64,000 nucleotides of DNA from assembly GCF_014203555.1 (NCBI RefSeq), contig NZ_JACHJH010000002.1, forward strand, positions 280,791 through 344,790, in the 5' to 3' direction. The position numbers and the translations under genes were made by a program. The number at the start of each line of letters is the position of its first letter. Positions within the stretch are counted from its first letter, which is position 1. Source of the stretch: Streptomyces olivoverticillatus. GTDB taxonomy: Bacteria; Actinomycetota; Actinomycetes; Streptomycetales; Streptomycetaceae. Shown in pieces: positions 45,586 through 59,890 of the stretch. The notes beneath the pieces are model-generated. The model did no database searches, was not told where the DNA came from, and saw only the letters and a list, made by a program, of their open reading frames with translations.

Positions 45586-46833
45586 TCACTGAACTCCAGT
45601 GGTGATGTCTGCGCGGGAAGAGACCAGGCGCGAGGCGGAGACGACCTCGCCGCCGCGGGTGAGGACCTCGACGGGGGCCGGACGGCCGAGGAAGGTGAGG
45701 AGGCTGGCGGTGGGCCCGTACGCGCCGACGTTCGGCACGGCGATGACGTCGCCGGGCCGGGGCGCGGGCATCTTGACGGACCGGGAGAGCAGGTCGCCGG
45801 GCGTGCACAGCGGGCCGGCGAGGGAGACCGTCACGTTCTCGGTGTCCGCCCCGTCCGCCCCGCGGGGCTCGACGGCCAGCGGCAGCAGCCGTCCCAGGCC
45901 GGCCATGCCGCCCAGGGTGTTGATCCCCGCGTCGAGGATCGCGAAGGTCCGGCCGCGGCTCTCCTTGACGTTGGTCACCGTCGTCAGCAGCCGCCCGCTG
46001 ACGCCGACGAGGTAGCGCCCCGACTCGCAGGCGATCTCGATGCCGCCCTGCCGCCAGCGCGGCAGGTGCTCGTCCAGAGCCTTCTCCAGGGCGGCGCGCA
46101 GACGTCCGTAGACGGGGCGTTCGCCGGGTACGGAGTAGGGGGCGGCGAAGCCGCCGCCGATGTCCAGCATCCGCAGCGGCAGGCCGAGCTCGGCCTCCAG
46201 GCGGGCCGCCGAGGCGATGGTCGCCTCGAACTCGGCGATCAGGCTGTCCTCGTCCTTGGAGTTGCTGAGCGGGAAGAAGTGCGCGCCCACCACCTCCACG
46301 CCCGGCACGGCCAGCAGCTCCGGCAGCACCTCGGGCAGCCCCTCGGCGTCGAAGCCGAACTGCGAGGGCGTGCCGGTCATCCGGATGCTGGTGGTGGCCG
46401 CGGCGGCCGCGCTGTTGACGCGGATCAGGACCTGGGCCCGGATGCCGCGCCCGTGTGCCACGGCGCCCAGCCGCCGCAGGTCGCCGGGGGACTCGACGGA
46501 GAAGGTGCGCACGCCCGCGTCGAGGGCGACGGCCATTTCGGCGGCCGTCTTGCCGGGGCCGGAGTAGAGGACGGCCGCGGGCTCGTGCCCGGCCTCCAGG
46601 GCCGAGGCGAGCTCGCCGGTGGAGCACACCTCGGCGCGGCAGGGGCGGTCGCCTTCGCGCAGGGCCCGGACGATGCCGGGGTGCGGGTTGGCCTTGAGGG
46701 AGTAGAAGAGGGTGAAGCCGTCGGGCAGCGCCGCGTACAGGGCGTCGCGGGCGGCGGTGACCCGGTCGAGGTCGTAGACGTAGAGCGGGGAGCCGTAGCG
46801 TCCGGTCAGCTCGCCGTCCGGGATCGGGCTCAC
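45586..46833 (-). CDS. Fold-type III PLP-dependent amino acid decarboxylase (VinO/BtrK-like)
   Basis: 415 residues; GTG start overlaps the preceding gene's stop (GTGA) with GAGGAGG upstream. It is a relative of diaminopimelate decarboxylase: PLP lysine in YSLKANPHP, glycine loop near [18 protein letters not shown], the catalytic Cys region [10 protein letters not shown] and NVGAYGP near the end. In the beta-amino-acid pathways of vicenistatin and fluvirucin, and in butirosin (BtrK), such enzymes remove the alpha-carboxylate from an acidic amino acid while it is bound to an acyl carrier protein, giving a beta- or gamma-aminoacyl thioester. The neighbouring adenylation enzyme would supply that substrate, for example aspartyl or 3-methylaspartyl. 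No glutamate mutase is in the window, so the precursor is not settled. A free-amino-acid decarboxylase is the alternative. Confidence 0.85.
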   Translation of the reverse strand: MSPIPDGELTGRYGSPLYVYDLDRVTAARDALYAALPDGFTLFYSLKANPHPGIVRALREGDRPCRAEVCSTGELASALEAGHEPAAVLYSGPGKTAAEMAVALDAGVRTFSVESPGDLRRLGAVAHGRGIRAQVLIRVNSAAAAATTSIRMTGTPSQFGFDAEGLPEVLPELLAVPGVEVVGAHFFPLSNSKDEDSLIAEFEATIASAARLEAELGLPLRMLDIGGGFAAPYSVPGERPVYGRLRAALEKALDEHLPRWRQGGIEIACESGRYLVGVSGRLLTTVTNVKESRGRTFAILDAGINTLGGMAGLGRLLPLAVEPRGADGADTENVTVSLAGPLCTPGDLLSRSVKMPAPRPGDVIAVPNVGAYGPTASLLTFLGRPAPVEVLTRGGEVVSASRLVSSRADITTGVQ

Positions 46834-48365
46834 GCCGCCTCCTCGGCGAGCATGGCCTCCAGCTGCTGCTTGGCGTTCTTGCCGTTGGCGGTCAGCGGGA
46901 AGGCGTCCAGGACCCGGCAGAGCGAGGGCACCTTGACTGCCTCCAGGCGCTGCGCCAGCTCGCGCAGCACGGTCTGCGGGGCCAGGCCGTCCGCCTCCAC
47001 GAAGATCATCAGGTCGCGGTCGGCGGTGGGCTTGAGGGCGGCGGCGTTGCGCACGCCCGGGATGTCCATCGCGGCGCCCTCGATCTCGATGGTGGAGACC
47101 CGCATGCCCTTGCGCTTGAACATGTCGTCGCGGCGGCCCTCGAAGTAGAGGTAGCCGTCCTCGTCCAGGCGCCCGTAGTCGCCGGTGTGCAGGCGGGTGA
47201 CGCCGGTCGCGGGGTCCGTGCGGAAGGTGCGGGCGGTGATCTCCGGCAGCCGCCAGTAGCCGGCCATGACGTGCGGGCCGGTGACGGTGATCTCGCCGCT
47301 GGAGCCGGCCGGGACCTCGTTGCCGTCCTCGTCAAGGATCGCGACGCGGGTGCCGGGCAGCGGGCGGCCGGAGGAGCCAGGGCGCTCGCGGTCCTCGGCC
47401 GGGGGCATCACGGTGATGCGCTTGCACTCGGAGATGCCGTACATGCGCACCACGCGCGCGCCGGGGAAGCAGCGCCACAGGCCGTCGATGATCCGCTGCT
47501 CCAGGGCGGCGCCGGTGCTGGTGAACATGCGCAGCTTGGTCGGGCGCGGGTCGCGCTCGGCGAGGCGGATCAGCGGGCCGCCCAGGGAGGGGACCAGCGG
47601 CAGGACGGTGGTGCCGGTCTCGCGGATGAGCAGGTGCAGCTTGGCGTCGGCCTCGCCGTCGGCCAGGACCAGCTCGGCGCCGGCCAGGCAGCACAGCAGT
47701 ACCTGGAAGAGGCCGTAGTCGAAGGAGAGCGGGACGCGCACGAAGACGACGTCGTCGTTGCGGTAGCCGAGCACCCGGTTGATGGCGTCGGCGGCGAACG
47801 ACATTTGCGCGTGGGGGCAGATGATGCCCTTGGGGGTGGCGGTGGAGCCGGAGGTGTAGATGAGGACGGCGGGGGAGGCGGGGTCGTGGGCCTCGGCCGG
47901 TACGGACGCGCCGTCGGTCAACTCGCCCCACACCGTGCCGATCTCGTGCACGGGGAAGCCGGTGAGCGGGCGGACCTTGTCGCCCGCGCCGTCCACCACG
48001 ACCACCAGGCGCGGCTCGCAGTTGGCGATGACCGCCTTGAGGTGGAAGTCCTTCATCTCGGCGCTGATGGGCACGAGCGCCGCCCCGCAGCGGGAGGCCG
48101 CGTAAAGCATGGCGACGGTCTCGCGGACGTTGGGCAGCCGGACGACGACGCGGTCCCCGGGGCGTACGCCCTGTGCGCGCAGCCAGGCGGCCGCGGCGTG
48201 GCTCTGGGCGACCAGGTCCTGCCAGGTCCAGGAGCCCTTCGAGTCGCGGACGGCGACGTGCTGCGGGCGCAGCGCGGCCGTGGTGTCGAGCAGTTCGTGC
48301 AGCAGCTTCGCCGCAGCGGTGCCGTCCGGGTGTCCGGCCACGGCGTTCTCCACCGTCAGGGTCAC
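46830..48365 (-). CDS. Stand-alone adenylation enzyme, VinN-like (beta-amino acid / acidic amino acid : carrier ligase)
   Basis: 511 residues; GTG 48365 with AGGAG seven bases upstream and a GTGA overlap with the preceding gene. The reading frame stays open far upstream, but that part lies inside the neighbouring gene and is not used. ANL-superfamily motifs are complete: YTSGSTATPKG, FDYGLFQ, YGISE, TGDYGRLDEDG, FKRKGMRVS and a C-terminal NGK lysine. There is no attached carrier domain, so it loads a separate ACP or PCP. The RRDDMFKRKGMRVS block and the position directly before the decarboxylase match VinN/FlvN-type enzymes that activate aspartate or 3-methylaspartate. It could instead, or additionally, charge the PCP of the C-PCP protein, whose own A domain is gone. 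Substrate is not assigned. Confidence 0.85.
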   Translation of the reverse strand: MTLTVENAVAGHPDGTAAAKLLHELLDTTAALRPQHVAVRDSKGSWTWQDLVAQSHAAAAWLRAQGVRPGDRVVVRLPNVRETVAMLYAASRCGAALVPISAEMKDFHLKAVIANCEPRLVVVVDGAGDKVRPLTGFPVHEIGTVWGELTDGASVPAEAHDPASPAVLIYTSGSTATPKGIICPHAQMSFAADAINRVLGYRNDDVVFVRVPLSFDYGLFQVLLCCLAGAELVLADGEADAKLHLLIRETGTTVLPLVPSLGGPLIRLAERDPRPTKLRMFTSTGAALEQRIIDGLWRCFPGARVVRMYGISECKRITVMPPAEDRERPGSSGRPLPGTRVAILDEDGNEVPAGSSGEITVTGPHVMAGYWRLPEITARTFRTDPATGVTRLHTGDYGRLDEDGYLYFEGRRDDMFKRKGMRVSTIEIEGAAMDIPGVRNAAALKPTADRDLMIFVEADGLAPQTVLRELAQRLEAVKVPSLCRVLDAFPLTANGKNAKQQLEAMLAEEAA

Positions 48366-49951
48366 AGTCCTTCTCCTTGTCGGCTTGGCTTCCGGCCGTG
48401 GTCCAGCAGCGTCCCGGCGAGGGACCTGAGGGAGGACCGGTCGATCTTCCGGTTGGCGTTCATGGGGAACTCCTCCAGGTGGTGGAAGAGCCGGGGGACC
48501 ATCGCCTTGGGCAGGCCCGCGGCCAGCTGCCTGGCCAGGTCGGCGGAGTGGGCGGGGCGGCCGGTGTAGAAGGCGACGAGTTCGTGGCTGCCCGCGGCCG
48601 GCACGGCGACGGCCACGGCGTCCTCGACGCCGTCCAGGCCGCGGACGCCGTGCCCGACCTCGCTCAGCTCCACCCGCCAGCCCTGGACCTGCACTTGGTC
48701 GTCGGCGCGGCCCAGGTAGGCGATGTCGCCGTCGGGGTAGCGGCGCACCCGGTCGCCGGTGCGGTACCAGCGGCGTCCGTCGTGGTCGAGGAAGCGCCCG
48801 GTGTCCTCGGCCGGGTCGAGGTAGCCGGTGAACATCTGCGGGCCGGTGATGCACAGTTCGCCCTCGTCGCCGTCGACGGAGCCGTCGGGGGCGAGCAGCA
48901 GGTGTCCGAGGCTGGTGTGGACGGGGCCGATGGGGACGACGCCGCCCACGTACCGCTCGTCGGGGGTGGCGGGGGCCAGCCGGTGGGCGCTTACGGTGAT
49001 GGTGAGTTCGGTGGGGCCGTAGAGGTTCTCGACGGCCGAGCCGGGCGCGGCCTGCTGCCACTCCTCGGCGTCGTGCCGGTGCAGGGGCTCGCCCGCGAAC
49101 AGGCTCCAGCGCAGGCCGGGCAGCGAGCCGGGGGCCAGGGCGCCGGTGCGGCGGGCGAGGGCGATGGCGCCGGGGGTGGAGAACCAGACCGTCATCCGCT
49201 CCGAGGCGAGGAATTCGGGCAGCGCCCGGTACGCGCGCATCGGCAGCGGTACGACGCAGCCGCCCGCGCCCCAGGCGCAGAACAGGTCGAAGACCGCGCA
49301 GTCGAAGGTGAGGTCGAAGGTCTGGGAGAAGACGTCGTCGGGCCCGAAGTCGTAGCGCGCGTCCAGGGTGCGGAAGTAGCTGTCGGTGGCCCGGTGGCTG
49401 GTGGGGACGCCCTTGGGGCGGCCGGTGGAGCCGGAGGTGAAGAGGATGTAGGCGGCGTCCTCGGGCGCGGCGGGCAGCGGCGCGTCCAGGGCGGTGTGCG
49501 CCGGCGCCTCGGTGATCAGCCCGGGGCGGCGGGCGGAGCGGGCGCCCGGGGCGAGGACGGGCAGCGGGTCGTCCTCGGCGAGCAGGGCGTCCAGCGCGGC
49601 CAGGCCGCTCGCGTCGGCGACGGCCGCCTCGGCGCCCGCCGCGGTGAGGATCGCGCGGTTGCGGGCGGCGGGGAAGCCGGGGTGCAGGGGGACGGCGGTG
49701 GCGCCCAGGTAGAGGGCGGCCAGCAGGCCGGTGTAGGCCTCCGCGCTCTTGGTGGCCACGACGGCGACGACGCGGGGTGCGCCGCCGGGGGTGGCGTCGC
49801 GCAGGGCTCCGGCCCAGGCCAGGGCCTGTTCGTGGGCCTCGGCGTAGGTGGTCTCGTGGCCGTCGATGCGGAAGGCGGGGCGGTGAGGCGCGCGGGCCAG
49901 GCCGCGCAGGAACCTGCCGTGGAGAGTGCCGTCGAGAGAGGCGTTGCTCAT
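48362..49951 (-). CDS. Stand-alone amino acid adenylation enzyme, VinM-like
   Basis: 529 residues, ATG start 4 nt after the acyltransferase stop. Complete A-domain motifs: LFTSGSTGRPKG, FDLTFDCAVFDLF, NLYGPTE, YRTGDRVRRYPDG, QVQGWRVEL and C-terminal NANRKIDR with the catalytic lysine. No carrier domain is fused. The sequence is of the NRPS/DltA-like kind rather than the more acyl-CoA-ligase-like style of the next gene. In the vicenistatin pathway VinM, at the same place in the operon, couples L-alanine to the amino group of the beta-aminoacyl carrier as a protecting group that the peptidase later removes. An alternative role is charging the PCP of the C-PCP protein in trans. Confidence 0.85.
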   Translation of the reverse strand: MSNASLDGTLHGRFLRGLARAPHRPAFRIDGHETTYAEAHEQALAWAGALRDATPGGAPRVVAVVATKSAEAYTGLLAALYLGATAVPLHPGFPAARNRAILTAAGAEAAVADASGLAALDALLAEDDPLPVLAPGARSARRPGLITEAPAHTALDAPLPAAPEDAAYILFTSGSTGRPKGVPTSHRATDSYFRTLDARYDFGPDDVFSQTFDLTFDCAVFDLFCAWGAGGCVVPLPMRAYRALPEFLASERMTVWFSTPGAIALARRTGALAPGSLPGLRWSLFAGEPLHRHDAEEWQQAAPGSAVENLYGPTELTITVSAHRLAPATPDERYVGGVVPIGPVHTSLGHLLLAPDGSVDGDEGELCITGPQMFTGYLDPAEDTGRFLDHDGRRWYRTGDRVRRYPDGDIAYLGRADDQVQVQGWRVELSEVGHGVRGLDGVEDAVAVAVPAAGSHELVAFYTGRPAHSADLARQLAAGLPKAMVPRLFHHLEEFPMNANRKIDRSSLRSLAGTLLDHGRKPSRQGEGL

Positions 49952-49955
49952 GGTG

Positions 49956-50876
49956 TCAGACCCCTGCCTTCGGGCGCATCGCGTGTTTGGGATCGGCCGC
50001 GGTGATCTCGAAGTCGCGGGTGGCGCACTCCACTCGGCCGAACAGCGCGTCGGGACCGGCGATCACCAGCTTGCGCACGCCGCGTTCGCGCAGGGCGCCC
50101 AGCGCGGCGGGCCAGTCGACGGGCCGGGTGAAGTGGTCGAGGAGCATGGCCCGCAGGTCTTCGGCCGTGCGGATCTCGCGGCCGTCCTGGTCGGCGACGA
50201 CCGGGAGCACCGGGTCGCGCAGCGGCAGGGAGCCGATGACCTCGCGCCCGGCCCGCTCACGCAGACCGCCGAAGAGGGAGGAGTGCATGGGCGGGCGCAT
50301 GGTGTAGAGGGGGAGCGAGCCGATGGCCCGCAGCCGCCGCTGGAAGTCCTCCAGGTGCCGCTCGTGCAGGGACACCATCGCGAAGCCCTCGTCGAGGCGG
50401 CAGGACAGCTCGTGCCACTCGCCGCGCTCGTCCATGCCGGCCAGCAGCTCCCGCAGGGCCTCGGCCGGGGCGCGGACGAAGGACTGGGTGACCACGTCGC
50501 GGTGTTCGGTGGCGAAGTAGGCGGCGGTGCAGCGCGCCAGGCGGGCGGTGGCTGTCACCGCGTCGGCGAAGTCCAGGGCGCCGCAGAAGCCGATGAGCGG
50601 CTTCTCGCCGAAGCTCGGCCCGACGCACACCTCCGGTTCGGCGCCCAGTTCCTCGACGGCCCAGTCGGCAAGTGCCGTACAGGCGACCATGAACGCCACC
50701 TGGGCCGCCTCCGAGTAATCCTCCCCCGACTCCCGGAAGGCGTCGAAGAGCGAATAGCCCAGGGCTTCGTCGGCGGCCGGAAGCAGCTTCTGGGCAAAGG
50801 AATTCAGGAGCAGGAACCTGCCCAGGTCGGGAAAGCGGACAGGACCCATTCCGGGAAACACCATCGCCGTAGTCAT
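49956..50876 (-). CDS. Stand-alone acyltransferase, VinK-like (starter transfer to loading ACP)
   Basis: 306 residues, first gene of the minus operon. It has the FabD-like acyltransferase fold: N-terminal MVFPGMGP, nucleophile Ser88 in GPSFGE, and a His in RPPMHSS that fits the second catalytic residue. The Ser motif differs from the GHSxGE of the malonyl-specific ATs in the PKS genes, and the Arg context that binds the malonyl carboxylate is not evident, which fits an enzyme moving an aminoacyl or dipeptidyl group. In vicenistatin and fluvirucin pathways VinK/FlvK passes the protected starter from the small ACP to the loading ACP of the first PKS. Such a loading ACP is encoded four genes downstream. 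The ribosome site before ATG 50876 is weak. Confidence 0.87.
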   Translation of the reverse strand: MTTAMVFPGMGPVRFPDLGRFLLLNSFAQKLLPAADEALGYSLFDAFRESGEDYSEAAQVAFMVACTALADWAVEELGAEPEVCVGPSFGEKPLIGFCGALDFADAVTATARLARCTAAYFATEHRDVVTQSFVRAPAEALRELLAGMDERGEWHELSCRLDEGFAMVSLHERHLEDFQRRLRAIGSLPLYTMRPPMHSSLFGGLRERAGREVIGSLPLRDPVLPVVADQDGREIRTAEDLRAMLLDHFTRPVDWPAALGALRERGVRKLVIAGPDALFGRVECATRDFEITAADPKHAMRPKAGV

Positions 50877-51113
50877 CGCAGCAACCCGTCTCGTCGCGAA
50901 CTGGTCTCGAAGTGGTCTCCAAACGACCCCTTCGGAGCAGTTTTAGATCCTCGGGGAAGAGCACCCAACCCCTATCCCACCCCGCCGCCTACCCTTATGA
51001 GGGGTAGTCGGTCGGAGAACAGGGGGGTGACCGCTGTGGCGAGTGAGGGCACTCGCGGTTTGAATTCTCCGGATTCCCGGATTCGTACCCGGACCGACGT
51101 GGATGGGTGACAC
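50877..51113. promoter_or_regulatory. Divergent promoter region between starter operon and acyl-CoA carboxylase genes
   Basis: No gene fits in these 237 bases. Near the minus start is a direct repeat TGGTCTCGAAG/TGGTCTCCAAA (50902-50923). The centre holds CCCCTA (50969-50974), an imperfect inverted repeat CTACCC-TTATGAG-GGGTAG (50989-51007) and GGGGTAGTCGGT (51001-51012), which also occurs just before the cyclase-like gene. This is the only large gap ahead of the six-gene minus operon and so its likely promoter. No hexamers could be assigned with confidence. Confidence 0.5.
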
Positions 51114-52718
<1,605 letters not shown>

Positions 52719-52723
52719 CGCCG

Positions 52724-52918
52724 ATGGACGAGACCCTGCGCATCGTCAGAGGCGAACCCGACGCGACGGAGGTGGCCGCGGCCACCGTGGCCCTGCTCGC
52801 CGCGCTGCGCGGCCGGCCCGCAGCCGAGGACGCCCCCAGGGCCCCCGGCACCACCTGGCGGGCCGACGGCTCCTACCACCCGCCGGGCGCCTGGTCCGCG
52901 TGGCGCGGACCGCAGTGA
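52724..52918 (+). CDS. Acyl-CoA carboxylase epsilon subunit
   Basis: 64 residues, 5 nt after the beta subunit stop. It has the features of the small AccE/PccE proteins peculiar to actinobacteria: an N-terminal beta/helix part with RGEPDATEVAAATVALLAAL, an Ala/Pro-rich middle, and a C-terminal WR.DGSYHPPGAWSAW-type end. The epsilon subunit stabilises the alpha-beta complex and raises its activity. Its presence supports the beta subunit being a true acyl-CoA carboxylase that supplies extender units. Confidence 0.88.
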   Translation: MDETLRIVRGEPDATEVAAATVALLAALRGRPAAEDAPRAPGTTWRADGSYHPPGAWSAWRGPQ

Positions 52919-52930
52919 GGGCAACGCACT

Positions 52931-52963
52931 GAGGCCGCCTCCCGGAATCCGGGAGGCGGCCTC
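52931..52963. terminator. Bidirectional terminator
   Basis: A perfect 15-bp stem (52931-52945 with 52949-52963) with a 3-nt loop, 12 nt after the epsilon subunit stop and 24 nt before the stop of the convergent membrane protein gene. Confidence 0.82.
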
Positions 52964-52987
52964 ACCGCCGTGCGCACCGCCCCGTGC

Positions 52988-53563
52988 TCAGACGGGCTGG
53001 TGCGCGGACCGGGCCTGCCGCGCCGCGACGGTCGCCGGGTACCGCATGGTGAACATCACCGGAATCAGGAAGCTGACCACCTTGATGACGATCGAGGCGG
53101 TCGTCGCCTTCGGGTCGTGGTGGATCAGCACGGCCAGCGCCGCGGCTGCACCGGCGAACGACACCCCCCACACGGTGGTGATCACGGCATTGGTGCGGAA
53201 GAACGCCTTCGTCTTCCACACCTTCTCCGGCGCGATCCGCCGGGCGATGCCGAGCGTGAAGGGACGGCCGATGGCCAGCGAGCCGAAGGCGGTCAGGGCG
53301 AGCCAGGCGTCGACCAGGGCCGGGCCGTAGGGGATCAGGGACGAATCGGGGTCCTTGTAGGAGAGCCAGGTGATGCCGGCGAAGAACACGGCCGCGCTCA
53401 CCTCGATCACCATTTCGTCCCAGTGCTTGCCCGTGCGGCGGTCGCGGTAGATCACGACGAGCGCGATCGCGAGTCCGACCTCCGCGCCGTTGCGCCAGTC
53501 GTCGCTCGTGGCCACGAACGCGTAGGCGATCCAGGGCAGGAAGCTGATGAGGTAGCGGTTCAT
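52988..53563 (-). CDS. Integral membrane protein of unknown function
   Basis: 191 residues. ATG 53563 is chosen because AAAGGAG lies six bases upstream; an in-frame TTG at 53581 has nothing comparable. About six hydrophobic segments alternate with short charged loops, including LISFLPWIAYAFVA at the start, GLAIALVVIYR, VSAAVFFAGITWLSY, ALTAFGSLAIG, a long VITTVWGVSFAGAAAALAVLI and a final KVVSFLIPVMF. No catalytic motif, ATP site or transporter signature was recognised. It is convergent with the carboxylase genes and divergent from metK. It could be part of the cluster or a flanking housekeeping gene. Confidence 0.8.
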   Translation of the reverse strand: MNRYLISFLPWIAYAFVATSDDWRNGAEVGLAIALVVIYRDRRTGKHWDEMVIEVSAAVFFAGITWLSYKDPDSSLIPYGPALVDAWLALTAFGSLAIGRPFTLGIARRIAPEKVWKTKAFFRTNAVITTVWGVSFAGAAAALAVLIHHDPKATTASIVIKVVSFLIPVMFTMRYPATVAARQARSAHQPV

Positions 53564-53763
53564 GGGAGCTCCTTTCTCCAAGGTATTAGGACAGCCGCCC
53601 CTAGCACCGCGCTAAAGCGGAGCACCCGCGACCGGATAGCGGCCGGCCCCGGCCCGCCCCCACAGGCCCCCCGCCAGGAATCCTTTAGCCCGCCCCAAGC
53701 AATCGCCCGCAGCCTGTGCGCACATCCCACGCACCGTTGCCCGTGCCCATGCTGGAGGAAAGC
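53564..53763. promoter_or_regulatory. Divergent intergenic region before metK
   Basis: No gene is visible in these 200 bases. It contains CCCCTAGC (53599-53606), related to the CCCCTA motifs elsewhere in the cluster, and a spaced inverted repeat GCTAAAG (53611-53617) / CTTTAGC (53683-53689). I looked for a SAM-riboswitch-like fold before metK and saw none. Confidence 0.35.
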
Positions 53764-54957
<1,194 letters not shown>

Positions 54958-54959
54958 CC

Positions 54960-58483
<3,524 letters not shown>

Positions 58484-58487
<4 letters not shown>

Positions 58488-59389
58488 GCGACCCGTCCTT
58501 CTCCTTCGAGTTCTTCCCGCCCAAGACCGACGAGGGGGAGCGTGTCCTGTGGGACGCCATCCGGCGCATCGAGGCCGTGGCCCCCTCCTTCGTCTCCGTG
58601 ACCTACGGCGCCGGCGGCTCCTCCCGCGACCGCACCATCGACGTCACCCGGCGCATCGCCCGCGAGACCACCCTGCGCCCGGTGGCCCATCTCACCGCCG
58701 TCGGGCACTCCGTCGCCGAGCTGCGCCAGATCATCGGGGCGTACGCGGACGCGGGCATCCGCGACGTCCTCGCCCTGCGCGGCGACCCGCCCGGCAACCC
58801 CCGCGGCCCCTGGACCCCGCACCCGCAGGGCCTGACCTACGCGGCCGAGCTGGTCCGCCTCGTGCGGGACATGGGAGCCTTCACCGTCGGCGTCGCCGCC
58901 TTCCCCGAGCGCCACCCGCGCTCGCGCGGCTGGGACGACGACATCCGGCACTTCGTCGCCAAGTGCCGGGCCGGCGCGGACTACGCCGTCACCCAGATGT
59001 TCTTCCACGCGGAGGACTACCTGCGGCTGCGCGACCGCGTCGCCGCGGCGGGCTGCGACATTCCGATCATCCCCGAGATCATGCCGGCCACGGACGTCCG
59101 CCAGATCCGCCGCTTCGCCGAGCTCAGCAACGCCCGCTTCCCCGACGACCTCGCCCGCCGCCTGGAGACGGCCCGCGAGGACCCCGCCGCCGCCCACCGC
59201 ATCGGCGTCGACCACGCGAGCGCCCTGGCCTTGCAGCTGCTGGACGAGGGGGCGCCGGGGCTGCACTACATCACCCTCAACCGGTCCACCGCGACCTTGG
59301 ACATCCACCGGAACGTCCTCGGCTCCCGGCTACTGCCCAGGTCACCCGGACGCTTCACGAACGAAACCTTTGCGACCTCGCGCCGTTGA
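58484..59389 (+). CDS. metF: Methylenetetrahydrofolate reductase
   Basis: 301 residues, the bacterial length without the eukaryotic regulatory domain. It begins with the family signature [10 protein letters not shown] and shows [28 protein letters not shown], the FAD-site region [10 protein letters not shown] and IPEIMP. It reduces methylene-THF to methyl-THF, the methyl donor used by the preceding metH, and the ATGA overlap indicates coupled translation. No further gene of the methyl cycle follows; the next gene is a chaplin 65 nt downstream. Confidence 0.96.
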
Positions 59390-59403
59390 TCCGGGCTCCC
59401 GGC

Positions 59404-59432
59404 CGTAACCGACCGGGTGCTCGTCCCGTACG
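59404..59432 (+). promoter_or_regulatory. Candidate chaplin promoter (BldN-like)
   Basis: CGTAAC at 59404-59409 followed after 17 nt by CGTACG (59427-59432). From memory, the developmental sigma factor BldN uses a CGTAAC-like -35 and a CGT-starting -10, and chaplin genes are BldN targets. The match is partial and the remaining leader is short (22 nt). Confidence 0.3.
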
Positions 59433-59454
59433 ACCAAGCAAAGGTGTCTCCCCC

Positions 59455-59694
59455 ATGTCACGAATCGTCAAGGCAGCAGTCATCACCGCCACAGTGGGCG
59501 CCACTCTCGCCGGTTTCACCGGCAGCGCGGTCGCCGACGCCGACGCGAATGGCGCAGCGGTCGGCTCCCCGGGCGTCATCTCGGGCAACGTCATCCAGGT
59601 CCCGATCCAAATCCCGATCAACATCTGTGGCAACACCATCGACATCGTTGGCCTGCTGAACGCGGCATCAGGCAACGTCTGCATCAACGGCTGA
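59455..59694 (+). CDS. Short chaplin (secreted hydrophobic amyloid-forming surface protein)
   Basis: 79 residues: a signal peptide with a basic start (MSRIVKAAVITATV), hydrophobic core and a cut site near SAVADADA, then one chaplin domain beginning GVISGNVIQVP. Two Cys residues, in NICGN and NVCING, are in the positions that form the chaplin disulfide. There is no second domain or LAxTG sorting signal, so it is a short chaplin that would assemble on the surface of aerial hyphae. It marks the organism as a sporulating streptomycete. It is unlikely to belong to the polyketide pathway and so helps define the right edge of the cluster. Confidence 0.93.
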   Translation: MSRIVKAAVITATVGATLAGFTGSAVADADANGAAVGSPGVISGNVIQVPIQIPINICGNTIDIVGLLNAASGNVCING

Positions 59695-59726
59695 CGTCGT
59701 ACGGTTCCGCAGAACCGTTCCCCCAT

Positions 59727-59758
59727 GTGGCGCCCCCGACCCGGTCGGCGGGCGCCAC
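59727..59758 (+). terminator. Terminator after the chaplin gene
   Basis: A 9-bp perfect outer stem (59727-59735 with 59750-59758), continued by CCGAC/GTCGG with one unpaired base. A smaller 7-bp hairpin (59701-59718) lies just before it. The rest of the 196-nt gap to the helicase gene has TATGAT at 59838, a possible -10, and a short direct repeat around 59784-59811. Confidence 0.65.
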
Positions 59759-59890
59759 CGGCGTGTTCAGGGGTTTCCCGGCAGGGGCTTTCCGGGAGGG
59801 GTTTTCCGGGAGCCTGGGCGGCGACTGCATGGCGCTCTATGATCATTACTTTGCGTATGGGGAGCGCGCAGGCGGCAGGGGGGAGCGGGG

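Noticed and set aside
45586..46833. Decarboxylase as housekeeping lysA (diaminopimelate decarboxylase)
   Set aside because: It is translationally coupled inside the starter operon between the VinN-like enzyme and the loading-ACP PKS, so a pathway role is much more likely, although family membership is shared.
48366..49061. N-terminal extension of the VinN-like adenylation frame
   Set aside because: It overlaps the VinM-like gene in another frame and is Arg/Pro-rich; the GTG at 48365 has a good ribosome site and gives the family length.
53564..53763. Possible SAM riboswitch before metK
   Set aside because: Only a spaced 7-bp inverted repeat was found; no conserved SAM-binding fold was recognisable by eye.
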